This document shows positions 1 through 5,760 of a DNA stretch of 6,283 nt, one piece after another. Source of the stretch: Verrucomicrobiota bacterium (GTDB lineage: Bacteria; Verrucomicrobiota; Verrucomicrobiia; Limisphaerales; JADLHS01); the NCBI GenBank assembly GCA_025360895.1, contig JANYBF010000385.1, positions 1 to 6,283 on the forward strand, in the 5' to 3' direction. Numbering within the stretch: the first letter of the stretch is position 1; every line of letters starts with the position of its first letter. Both the position numbers and the translations under genes were made by a program. The notes below the pieces were generated by a model that had not been told where the DNA came from, did no database searches, and worked only from the letters and a program-made list of their open reading frames with translations.

Positions 1-63
1 ATCCCAGACGGCTTTGATGATCGTCCACTCGGCTTCGGTAAGTTCGATGGGTTTTTTGGGCAT
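1..63 (-). CDS. BlaI/MecI/CopY-family transcriptional repressor, N-terminus only (cut by window edge)
   Basis: Reading leftward from an ATG at 61-63 gives 21 codons, starting MPKKPIELTEAEW and ending KAVWD at the window edge. The LTEAEW...I..VW pattern is the opening helix of the winged-helix domain of BlaI/MecI/CopY repressors. Family members are about 120-130 residues long, so roughly 85% is missing. In the family the protein binds operators as a dimer and is inactivated by cleavage when a BlaR1/MecR1-type membrane metalloprotease senses a signal; that partner gene normally follows directly and would lie outside this window. The family call rests on the short N-terminus plus the two perfect TACA-NN-TGTA dyads just upstream, which are what such repressors bind. 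No Shine-Dalgarno is visible before the ATG. The regulated process cannot be told from here; beta-lactam resistance is only one of many roles for this family. Confidence 0.8.
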   Translation of the reverse strand, partial: MPKKPIELTEAEWTIIKAVWD

Positions 64-86
64 GGTTAAATGGGTGTGACTTACCC

Positions 87-115
87 ATAGTCTCTACAAC
101 TGTAAAAAGAGTCAA
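87..115 (-). promoter_or_regulatory. Sigma70-type promoter of the BlaI-family gene
   Basis: On the minus strand there is a -35 box TTGACT (110-115), a 17-base spacer, and a -10-like box GACTAT (87-92). The -35 matches consensus at 5 of 6 positions and the -10 is weaker (3 of 6). Transcription would start near position 80, leaving a leader of about 17 bases before the ATG at 63. An operator dyad sits inside the spacer, so bound repressor would block RNA polymerase, as expected for autoregulation. Confidence 0.65.
95..104. promoter_or_regulatory. BlaI-type operator, promoter-spacer copy
   Basis: TACAACTGTA is a perfect TACA-NN-TGTA dyad, the core recognised by BlaI/MecI repressors. It lies between the -35 and -10 boxes of the minus-strand promoter. 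Its centre is 31 bp from the centre of the second dyad, about three helical turns, so two repressor dimers would sit on the same face of the DNA. Confidence 0.7.
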
Positions 116-125
116 GAATTTATTT

Positions 126-135
126 TACAAATGTA
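126..135. promoter_or_regulatory. BlaI-type operator, upstream copy
   Basis: TACAAATGTA is a second perfect TACA-NN-TGTA dyad, just upstream of the -35 box of the repressor promoter. Together with the spacer copy it forms a bipartite operator like those of bla/mec regulatory regions. No gene starts rightward from it: the neighbouring gene (264-1388) ends toward it, so the pair most likely serves only the repressor transcript. Confidence 0.65.
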
Positions 136-263
136 GAGGCGAAATGGCCGGGCGGTCTGGCGAACAAGGTCGCGGCGTAATCGCGAGGGCAAAAGCGGGC
201 AAAAGATTTGCGACTTCATATCGCGGGCCGGGCGATGCTCGGCGCTCCGGACCAGCGAACGAT

Positions 264-1388
264 TTAGACGCGCAGGAAGATTTTCCGTTGGTAAAGAAAG
301 CGCAGAAACCACAAGCCAATGGCGAGGGCGACGACGGCGATCAGCAATGGGCCGTAATTTCCGAAATAACCATTCAACTCACCGCCGATGAGGCGTTGGG
401 CGATTTGCTCAAAATCAATCAATGGACTGGCCAGGTAGATGGTGATGGAATTGACGCCGATCCAGATGAAGGGCATCGCCCATTTTTGCCATTTCCACAC
501 GTCAATGACCTGATAAAACAACGCGAGCAGGAGGCAACTGTAGCCGCTCGCCACCAGCACGAAGGAAGAGGTCCAGAGTTTTTTGATGACGGGGAAGTTG
601 AGGTGCCAGAGCCAGCCGACGGCGAGGCAGGCCAGGCCCGCGCCGATCAGGTAGCCGGCTTTTTTCCGGTCTGGCACGGAGTGGTTCTGGAGCAGCAGTC
701 CGGCGAAAACACCGAGGAGACAGTTGGCGATGGCGGGTAGAGTGCTCAAGAGACCTTCGGGGTCGTGATCGCCATCCCATCGGCGCAACGGCAGGTATTT
801 GTCCAGGTAGTTGGCCAGGTTCATGCCTTCCGCAAAATTGCCGGCCCCATGTCCCGGGACGGGCACGAACGACATGAGCGCCCAGTAGCCGATTAATATC
901 CCGGCGCACACGCCAGCCAAGGCTTTGGGCTTGAGATAGCAGAACATAAGACTGGCGAACAGATAACAGAGCGCAAGGCGTTGCAGCACGCCGAGCAACC
1001 GGATGCGTTCAAAGGGTGTGGAAAAACCGCCATAGTAGAAAAGGCCCAGGAGATAGAGCAGGGCAGAGCGCCGAAGAATTCGGATGACGGCCGTGCGCCG
1101 GCCGGATTGCGCGATGGTTTTCGACACTGAAAAAACGAGCGAGACGCCGACGATGAAAACAAAGAGCGGGAAGATCAGGTCCTCGAAATGGAACCCGGCC
1201 CAGGGTTGGTGTTCCAGTTGATCCGCCAGGATGCGGATTGGACCGCCATCGGTAATTTTCCGCAGGCCCGCCACCAAGCCCTCAGCCCCGACGATCCAAA
1301 ACATGTCGAAACCGCGCAGGGCATCCAAGGACAGCAACCGCTGCGCGACAGGCGCAGCGGCGGCGGCCAATGGGTTCGGTTTAGTCAT
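264..1388 (-). CDS. DUF5009/HGSNAT-like (NagX-type) multi-pass membrane acyltransferase
   Basis: This 374-residue integral membrane protein matches the family of human heparan-alpha-glucosaminide N-acetyltransferase (HGSNAT) and bacterial NagX/DUF5009 proteins. Visible family signatures are SLDALRGFDMF (20-30), LEHQPWAGFHFEDLIFP (58-74), RIRLLGVLQRLALCY (128-142), PVPGHG (176-181), DPEGLLSTLPAI (209-220), KLWTSSFV (270-277) and a C-terminal RKIF. His60 aligns by eye with the luminal active-site histidine of human HGSNAT (KHASWNG there, EHQPWAG here). About ten hydrophobic segments are visible, spread over residues 23-367. HGSNAT passes acetyl from cytosolic acetyl-CoA to a terminal glucosamine across the membrane; in bacteria the acceptor is mostly unknown, so a sugar acceptor here is inference. 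The length is normal for bacterial members. The gene lies 80 bases downstream of the DUF1080 gene on the same strand and is probably co-transcribed. The ATG at 1388 is the natural start, although no clear Shine-Dalgarno precedes it. Confidence 0.88.
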   Translation of the reverse strand: MTKPNPLAAAAAPVAQRLLSLDALRGFDMFWIVGAEGLVAGLRKITDGGPIRILADQLEHQPWAGFHFEDLIFPLFVFIVGVSLVFSVSKTIAQSGRRTAVIRILRRSALLYLLGLFYYGGFSTPFERIRLLGVLQRLALCYLFASLMFCYLKPKALAGVCAGILIGYWALMSFVPVPGHGAGNFAEGMNLANYLDKYLPLRRWDGDHDPEGLLSTLPAIANCLLGVFAGLLLQNHSVPDRKKAGYLIGAGLACLAVGWLWHLNFPVIKKLWTSSFVLVASGYSCLLLALFYQVIDVWKWQKWAMPFIWIGVNSITIYLASPLIDFEQIAQRLIGGELNGYFGNYGPLLIAVVALAIGLWFLRFLYQRKIFLRV

Positions 1389-1468
1389 GGGAGAACTGGC
1401 GATCGGGCTGGCGAACCGCCGGGCATTTAGCGTTGGCTGGTATTCACCCTCCCGAACCGATCGCGGAC

Positions 1469-2656
1469 TTATTTCTTATCCCAGTTCTGGTCTTTGATGA
1501 TTTGATCGAGTTGGGTGACCGGCTCGGCGTCCTCCGGAATAATGTTGAACCGGACCAGATACTTGGTGACGTCGCGCAGGTGCTTGATCTCATCCTTTTT
1601 TGCCGCGAGCGCGGCGGGGGAAAGTTTTTGCAGGCTGGCCAGATATTGCCCGGCCAGTTCGTGGGCCCTTTCCGCCGTCGCCTCGTCCTGCTCATAGACG
1701 AGGGACTCCGTCAGCCGTAACATTTCGGGCAGGGGATTGGCCGGGTCCTTCTGGTTGGCCGCATCTTTGCGGATCAGCGCGGCGATCTCGGCGCGCTTGG
1801 CGGCGGTGGCTTCCGTGGTGAGATAACCGTCGGTCCCGCCTTCGATGGCGCGCGGCGGCAATGGACGATACCAGATGTTGCGAAAGCGGACGGGGTTGCC
1901 GTGGTCCTGTAGTTTAAGCGGGCCAGCGGCCGGGAACGCCTTGGGTTTGCTGCGACCCATGTGGCCGGTGCCACCTTCCAGCATGGTATGGTCCTGAACC
2001 AAGACTCCATTTTCAAACACGGTGACATAGCCCGGGTCCAATTGCTGTCCGTCCTTATACACCGGCCGGCGAAAGACAATGTCATAGGATTGAAACTGGC
2101 CCGGCGCCCGCAAGGCATTGACGAACGGGGGATTCACCCCATAAACCGAAGCGGCCGTTCCATCGGGGTAAGTCGGATTATTGTAATTATCCAACACCTG
2201 AACCTCGACCAGTCCCATCAGGAAAACGCCGCTGTTGCCGCGGCCCTGGCTGGTGCCCTCGGCTTTGGTGGGCGCGGCCCATTCGACGTGGAGTTGGCAG
2301 TCCCCAAAAGTTTGTTTGGTCCGAACATAGCCCGACCCGGGCACGCACTCCATGGCGCCATCCTTGACGACCCATTTGGTGGGAACGCCCGTGCCTTCAT
2401 CGGCCTCCCACTTGGAAACATCGGTACCATCAAACAGAACAATGGCATCGGACGGCGGCTTGCCGGGTTGCTCCTGCGTACTATAGGTGCCGGGGGTGAC
2501 CAATTTCGGTTGAGGACGATTCGGGTCATGCACGGCCCAAGGATGGTGGTCGTCCGGCGCGTCGCCGTAGAAGGGCGAACCGACGTTTGCCGCCAAGCCC
2601 GTGGAAACGAGCGAAAGAGCGGCGCAAAAAGAGAGCGAGATGATTGGCGATTTCAT
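1469..2656 (-). CDS. Secreted DUF1080 (3-keto-disaccharide hydrolase family) protein with helical C-terminal extension
   Basis: This is a 395-residue exported protein. Residues 1-23 form a signal peptide (MKS, hydrophobic core, cleavage near GLAA). Residues about 70-265 are a DUF1080 (PF06439) concanavalin-like jelly roll: IVLFDGTDVSKWE at 72-84, WVVKDGAMECVPGSGYVRTKQTFGDCQLHVEW split across 95-126, GRGNSGVFLMG at 138-148, EVQVLDNYNN at 151-160, QSYDIVFRRP at 189-198, VTVFENGVLVQD at 211-222 and VRFRNIWYRPL at 256-266. Characterised relatives act on 3-keto-glycosides made by sugar dehydrogenases, but the substrate here cannot be read from sequence. Residues 270-395 are rich in Ala, Lys and Glu, look helical and match no domain I know; they may pack on the lectin fold or bind a partner. 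The gene diverges from the SGNH hydrolase gene across a 376-base spacer and is followed after 80 bases by the acyltransferase. The ATG at 2656 gives a proper signal peptide; no Shine-Dalgarno is evident. Confidence 0.9.
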   Translation of the reverse strand: MKSPIISLSFCAALSLVSTGLAANVGSPFYGDAPDDHHPWAVHDPNRPQPKLVTPGTYSTQEQPGKPPSDAIVLFDGTDVSKWEADEGTGVPTKWVVKDGAMECVPGSGYVRTKQTFGDCQLHVEWAAPTKAEGTSQGRGNSGVFLMGLVEVQVLDNYNNPTYPDGTAASVYGVNPPFVNALRAPGQFQSYDIVFRRPVYKDGQQLDPGYVTVFENGVLVQDHTMLEGGTGHMGRSKPKAFPAAGPLKLQDHGNPVRFRNIWYRPLPPRAIEGGTDGYLTTEATAAKRAEIAALIRKDAANQKDPANPLPEMLRLTESLVYEQDEATAERAHELAGQYLASLQKLSPAALAAKKDEIKHLRDVTKYLVRFNIIPEDAEPVTQLDQIIKDQNWDKK

Positions 2657-2772
2657 AGTTTTATTAAATAGTGAAACCAGTCTGCGATGGTGATGGTCAG
2701 AATGTCGAGCTTTGATTGCCGCGCGGACGGATCAACCCACGCTCTTAACCGGAACGATGTCATCGGAATTCG

Positions 2773-2887
2773 ACGCCAAGGTGCAAAGTTGCCAAGATGG
2801 GACGGCAAACGGCGAAGGAAGGCAATACCAATTGGCGTACACCAGACAGTGATGCTCCGTTTGTCGGATTTCTTGTGCTTCGTGCGG
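2773..2887. repeat. Possible degenerate intergenic repeat relic
   Basis: The left part reads CGCCAAGGTGCAAAGTTG (from 2774) and the right part TTCTTGTGCTTCGTGCGG (2870-2887). Both resemble the low-complexity 'cgccaag-gcaaag' and 'cttcgtg-cttcgtg' spacer tracts I know from intergenic regions of many Planctomycetes, Verrucomicrobia and other environmental bacteria. An imperfectly spaced inverted pair ACGCCAA (2773-2779) and TTGGCGT (2832-2838) lies inside. The copy looks worn, and only a comparison with other spacers of the same genome could confirm that it is repeated. Confidence 0.35.
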
Positions 2888-2975
2888 CGGCTGTTCTTTT
2901 AAACAGACTCTCAAGAACTACACCTTCCCGGCCCGCGGAGTCGCGCATTGCCGTCCAACCGTTTCATCCAACCGT

Positions 2976-2999
2976 CAACAATTTTTTAAAAAAGAGTTG
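2976..2999. promoter_or_regulatory. AT-rich dyad upstream of the SGNH gene
   Basis: A 24-bp inverted repeat, CAAC-AA-TTTTTT / AAAAAA-GA-GTTG, pairs at 10 of 12 positions and ends 33 bases before the ATG at 3033. It follows two copies of TCCAACCGT. It could be a regulator site, a bent A-tract upstream element, or a leader hairpin if transcription starts before it. Its function is inference only; the symmetry is seen directly. Confidence 0.3.
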
Positions 3000-3032
3000 G
3001 TTTTATGTTTTCAGTTTCCGAAGCTTGGCAAC

Positions 3033-4367
3033 ATGAAATCAGCGCATCACAAACAATTCCTCACGTTAGTTGCCATGGTCGGGCTGGCTGCCCGCGTCCA
3101 CGCCGCAGACTTTTTTGTTCATGACGGCGACCGCGTGGTTTTTCTCGGCGACAGCATCACCGAGCAGCGGCTGTACACGACTTACATCGAGGCTTATGCG
3201 CTGACCCGCCATCCCCAATGGCAGCTCTCCTTCCGCAACGTGGGTTGGGGCGGCGACACCGCCTGGTTGCGGCAGCGATCTCATCCTGACGAGAGCCAGC
3301 TTTTTGCCGCCGATGAGGCCGTTCAGCAAGCGATGGTGGAGGATGCGGTGGGCCGCGGTCTTCGGCGAGATGTGTTGGCCCTCAAACCGACAGCGGTGAC
3401 GGTTGATTTCGGGATGAATGATCATTCCTATCAAGCGTTTCGCGAGGACATCTTCCGGGCCTACATCCGCAGTCAGAAGGAAATTGTCAAGGTGCTCACG
3501 GCCAACGGCGCCCGGGTCGCCTTGCTGACCCCCCAGCCTATTGAAGACAAACGGCCTGATCCCGATCAGGACGTGCGCAACCAGTCGCTGCGCAAATTTT
3601 CCACCGGGCTAAAGGATGTGGCGGCGAACGCCGGCGTGACTTTCGGGGATCAGTTTGATCCGTATATGGCAATCTTGTTGCGCGAGCGCGCCTCCAACGT
3701 GAAGACCTTGAACACCTTCGTTGGCGGTGGCGATGCCGTGCATCCCGGTCCCATCGGCCAAACGATCATGGCGTGGGCGATTTTGAAAGCGCTGGGCGCC
3801 CCGGCGCTGGTTTCGCGGGCGGAAATCAACAGTGCAACCAAAGCGGTGGTGGCGGTGGAGGCTTGCAAGATTCAAAATCTGAAAGTGGCCGATGGGATCA
3901 TTAGTTTTGACCGGTTGGATGATGCCTTGCCCATGCCAATTGACCCGGCGGCCGAACCGGTCCTGAAACTGGCCCCGATTCTCGATGAATTGAATCGGTA
4001 TGAACTACAGATTAGCGGCCTGGCTCCGGGTAATTATGAGTTGAGCATTGACGGTGAATCCGTAGGGAAGACGACGGCGGAGCAACTGGGGAAGGGGTGG
4101 AATCTCGCGACGGCGGTCGGGCCGATCACGAAGCAGGTGCAAGAGTTGTTGAAGCTGGTCGTTGAGAAAAACAATCTCTATTTCAATCGCTGGCGGAGCG
4201 TTCAACTCTTTTCGTTTCCGGGTTGGGCGCAATCGCCGGAAGCCGAAAGTAAGCGTTCCGCGGAACTCGCCCGCTTGGACGAGAAGATTGCCGAGAGTGA
4301 GGCACAGATCGAGAAGGCGCGGAAACCGCGATCACACCAATTTGAATTAAAACCGGTCGCTCAGTGA
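3033..4367 (+). CDS. Secreted SGNH/GDSL-family hydrolase with C-terminal extension
   Basis: From the ATG at 3033 this encodes 444 residues. Residues 1-24 form a signal peptide (MKSAHHKQ, hydrophobic core, cleavage after RVHA). A TTG at 2997 would add 12 residues ahead of it and spoil the export signal, so it was not chosen. All SGNH blocks are present: VFLGDSITE with nucleophile Ser41, NVGWGGDT around Gly71, VDFGMNDHSY with Asn129, and GDAVHPGPIGQ with Asp234 and His237. The enzyme should therefore be an active serine esterase or deacetylase, in this family often acting on acylated sugars. The catalytic domain ends near residue 260. Residues 265-345 look beta-rich (LQISGLAPGNYELSIDGE resembles a small sandwich domain), and residues 404-432 are a charged helix, probably coiled coil. 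The length is well above a minimal SGNH domain of about 200 residues. It diverges from the DUF1080 gene, which suggests shared carbohydrate-related work outside the cytoplasm; the exact substrate is unknown. Confidence 0.9.
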   Translation: MKSAHHKQFLTLVAMVGLAARVHAADFFVHDGDRVVFLGDSITEQRLYTTYIEAYALTRHPQWQLSFRNVGWGGDTAWLRQRSHPDESQLFAADEAVQQAMVEDAVGRGLRRDVLALKPTAVTVDFGMNDHSYQAFREDIFRAYIRSQKEIVKVLTANGARVALLTPQPIEDKRPDPDQDVRNQSLRKFSTGLKDVAANAGVTFGDQFDPYMAILLRERASNVKTLNTFVGGGDAVHPGPIGQTIMAWAILKALGAPALVSRAEINSATKAVVAVEACKIQNLKVADGIISFDRLDDALPMPIDPAAEPVLKLAPILDELNRYELQISGLAPGNYELSIDGESVGKTTAEQLGKGWNLATAVGPITKQVQELLKLVVEKNNLYFNRWRSVQLFSFPGWAQSPEAESKRSAELARLDEKIAESEAQIEKARKPRSHQFELKPVAQ

Positions 4368-4435
4368 AAAGCTGGTTGCGCTGGACCCGCCGCTAAAAGA
4401 TTCCGGGCGCTTTCGGCCGGGCGTGCGACCGCGCA

Positions 4436-4843
4436 TCAGCGCGTCAACTGGGCTTGGTTTCGTTCACTGATTTGGGTGTTGAGGGTCCAGTAGTCGTAAA
4501 GAATTCCCAAACCGAACAAGCCGACGGTCACGAGGTAAAGCAGGCCGGTGCCCCATTTGCCCTGATAGAATCGGTGGATGCCGAAGATGCCCAAAAAGGT
4601 CAGCAGAATCCAGGCGATTGAGTAGTCGATGGCGCCGGCGGCAAATCTCCGGTCTGCCGCCCGATCCATCGCGGGAATCAGAAACAGGTCAATGATCCAG
4701 CCGATGAGAAACAGTCCGCCGGTGAAAAACCAAATCGTACCTGTCACCGGTTTGCCGTAATAGAAGCGATGCGCGCCGGTGAAACCAAAAATCCAAAGCA
4801 GGTAGCCGATCAGTTTGCTGTGCGTATCCGGTGTTTGATTCAT
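4436..4843 (-). CDS. Tandem TM2-domain membrane protein
   Basis: This 135-residue protein contains two TM2 units. Each has a membrane helix, the turn motif G-x-H-R-F-Y-x-G-K, and a second helix ending in a conserved Asp. Unit one has GAHRFYYGK at 23-31 and GWIIDLF at 48-54; unit two has GIHRFYQGK at 88-96 and GILYDYW at 113-119. Motif His25/His90 and Asp52/Asp117 are both exactly 65 residues apart, so this is an internal duplication giving four membrane segments. TM2 proteins are widespread in bacteria and mostly of unknown function; many have one unit, and none can be assigned a reaction. The gene is convergent with the SGNH gene (68 bases between stops) and lies 149 bases downstream of the phosphatase on the same strand. 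The ATG at 4843 is the only sensible start. Confidence 0.88.
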   Translation of the reverse strand: MNQTPDTHSKLIGYLLWIFGFTGAHRFYYGKPVTGTIWFFTGGLFLIGWIIDLFLIPAMDRAADRRFAAGAIDYSIAWILLTFLGIFGIHRFYQGKWGTGLLYLVTVGLFGLGILYDYWTLNTQISERNQAQLTR

Positions 4844-4955
4844 GTGGGGATGATTCTGCGGCGTTTCAAATCGGAATGCGATCAGATATTTGGGCGCCGA
4901 ATTTTTTCACCCCGCACGAAACACCGTCCAATGGTGGCTGCCGATGTGAGGAGAC

Positions 4956-4986
4956 GGATTCCCGCAACCATTCAAACTGGGAATCC
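4956..4986 (-). terminator. Hairpin downstream of the phosphatase gene (possible terminator or processing stem)
   Basis: GGATTCCC (4956-4963) and GGGAATCC (4979-4986) form a perfect 8-bp stem with a 15-base loop, starting 7 bases past the phosphatase stop codon on the minus strand. No U-rich run follows, so it is not a classic intrinsic terminator; it may act with Rho or protect the 3' end of the message. Confidence 0.35.
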
Positions 4987-4992
4987 ACCGCA

Positions 4993-5652
4993 TTACTTTG
5001 GCGGCTCCGAGGTGACTTGCGTCGTTGGCCGCGCGGGAAGGTCGCGCCACGGGGTAAAGTTGAGCAACTGAATCTCTGCGCGATGCGGATGGATCTCCAC
5101 TTCGGTGATGCTGGTGTAATCAATTTCAAACCCGGCGGTCTTGGGTAGCGGCAGATCCAGGAGGACCGCAAGCATCTGGCGAATCACGCCCCCGTGACAA
5201 AACACCGCCACCCGCTGGCCGGGATGCGATTCTAGAATCTCCCGGACGCAGGGCTCGATGCGGGCGCGATAGTTCACCGCCTTCTCCGCGTTGGGAATCG
5301 CATCGGCGGCCAACTCGTCCAACCACGCGGACGGGCGGACTCCGTAGCGTTCCTGCACCTCCGCAAAATTCAGGCCCGTCCAGTCCCCGAAATCCACTTC
5401 GTGTAGTTTGGGCAAGGTGACGGGCTGGGGCGTGCCCGGGCTCAGGCAGGGCGAAAGGGTCTGCTGCACGCGCTTCATCGGACTGGCATAGATCGCATTG
5501 AACAGTCTGTGCTGGAGATAACTGGCCAGGGCGGCGGCTTGTTCCTGGCCGCGCGGCGAGATGTCCATGTCAATGCGCCCGCCGAATACACCTTGATAAC
5601 GGGCTTCAACTTCGGCGTGACGGATGAGTGTCAGGGTGGTTGGCGGAGTCAT
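4993..5652 (-). CDS. Histidine phosphatase family protein (phosphoglycerate-mutase-like, CobC/GpmB type)
   Basis: The 219-residue product begins MTPPTTLTLIRHAE, where Arg11-His12 is the phosphohistidine motif (RHA instead of the usual RHG). The other catalytic features are all present: SPMKRVQQT with Arg61, LHEVDFGDW with Glu85, and VFCHGGVIRQM with the second His at 153. The length is typical of small cytosolic phosphatases of this branch, which includes alpha-ribazole phosphatase (CobC) and broad-specificity sugar-phosphate phosphatases. No cobalamin gene is visible, so the substrate is left open. An in-frame ATG at 5712 would add 20 residues without family similarity; the start at 5652 places the RHA motif where the family has it. 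The gene follows RNase PH after a 108-base gap on the same strand and may be co-transcribed or have its own promoter. Confidence 0.88.
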   Translation of the reverse strand: MTPPTTLTLIRHAEVEARYQGVFGGRIDMDISPRGQEQAAALASYLQHRLFNAIYASPMKRVQQTLSPCLSPGTPQPVTLPKLHEVDFGDWTGLNFAEVQERYGVRPSAWLDELAADAIPNAEKAVNYRARIEPCVREILESHPGQRVAVFCHGGVIRQMLAVLLDLPLPKTAGFEIDYTSITEVEIHPHRAEIQLLNFTPWRDLPARPTTQVTSEPPK

Positions 5653-5713
5653 TGAATCACGAAGGATGCCGGCCGAATGGCAGCGAGGTTCCAAACTTGA
5701 AGTGCCGGCCATT

Positions 5714-5728
5714 AAAAGGTCGCCGACC
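5714..5728 (-). terminator. Weak candidate terminator after RNase PH
   Basis: On the minus strand GGTC-GGC-GACC is followed directly by TTTT, 33 bases past the RNase PH stop codon. The stem is only 4 bp and the T run is short, so it is a marginal intrinsic terminator. If real, it would separate RNase PH from the downstream phosphatase. Confidence 0.25.
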
Positions 5729-5760
5729 CGTTTCCCGTTGGGTTTGAGGGTTGGTGGCGC

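Larger units (their letters stand above)
2657..3032. other. Divergent intergenic region between the DUF1080 and SGNH genes
   Basis: This 376-base region must hold promoters for both flanking genes, but no convincing -35/-10 pair was found for either. Short open frames here have no recognisable protein features and are treated as noise. What can be seen is a decayed-looking spacer repeat (about 2773-2887), a small inverted repeat GTTCTT/AAGAAC (2893-2898 and 2913-2918), a 9-base direct repeat TCCAACCGT (2954-2962 and 2967-2975, 13-base period), and an AT-rich dyad at 2976-2999. Confidence 0.6.

Noticed and set aside
170..186. TCGCG/CGCGA hairpin downstream of the acyltransferase as its terminator
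   Set aside because: A 5-bp stem with a 7-base loop and no U tract is expected by chance in GC-rich sequence.
144..740. 198-codon plus-strand open frame
   Set aside because: It lies largely opposite the acyltransferase gene, has a charged low-complexity composition rich in Asp, Glu, Gly and Gln, and shows no family motif. It is best explained as the antisense shadow of a GC-rich gene.
1961..2671. 236-codon plus-strand open frame opposite the DUF1080 gene
   Set aside because: The opposite strand has a signal peptide and clear DUF1080 motifs across the same bases; this frame has none and is a shadow.
2687..3036. Short open frames in the divergent spacer (60-79 codons, both strands)
   Set aside because: They overlap each other, have no recognisable motif, and fall on the repeat-like tract; nothing supports translation.
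4430..4443. CGCGC-ATCA-GCGCG hairpin across the TM2 stop codon as a bidirectional terminator
   Set aside because: The stem is only 5 bp and no T run follows on either strand, so it does not qualify as a terminator between the convergent genes.
5664..5713. Two TGCCGGCC copies between RNase PH and the phosphatase as an attachment site or repeat
   Set aside because: The core GCCGGC is self-palindromic and common in GC-rich DNA, and no mobile gene is nearby.
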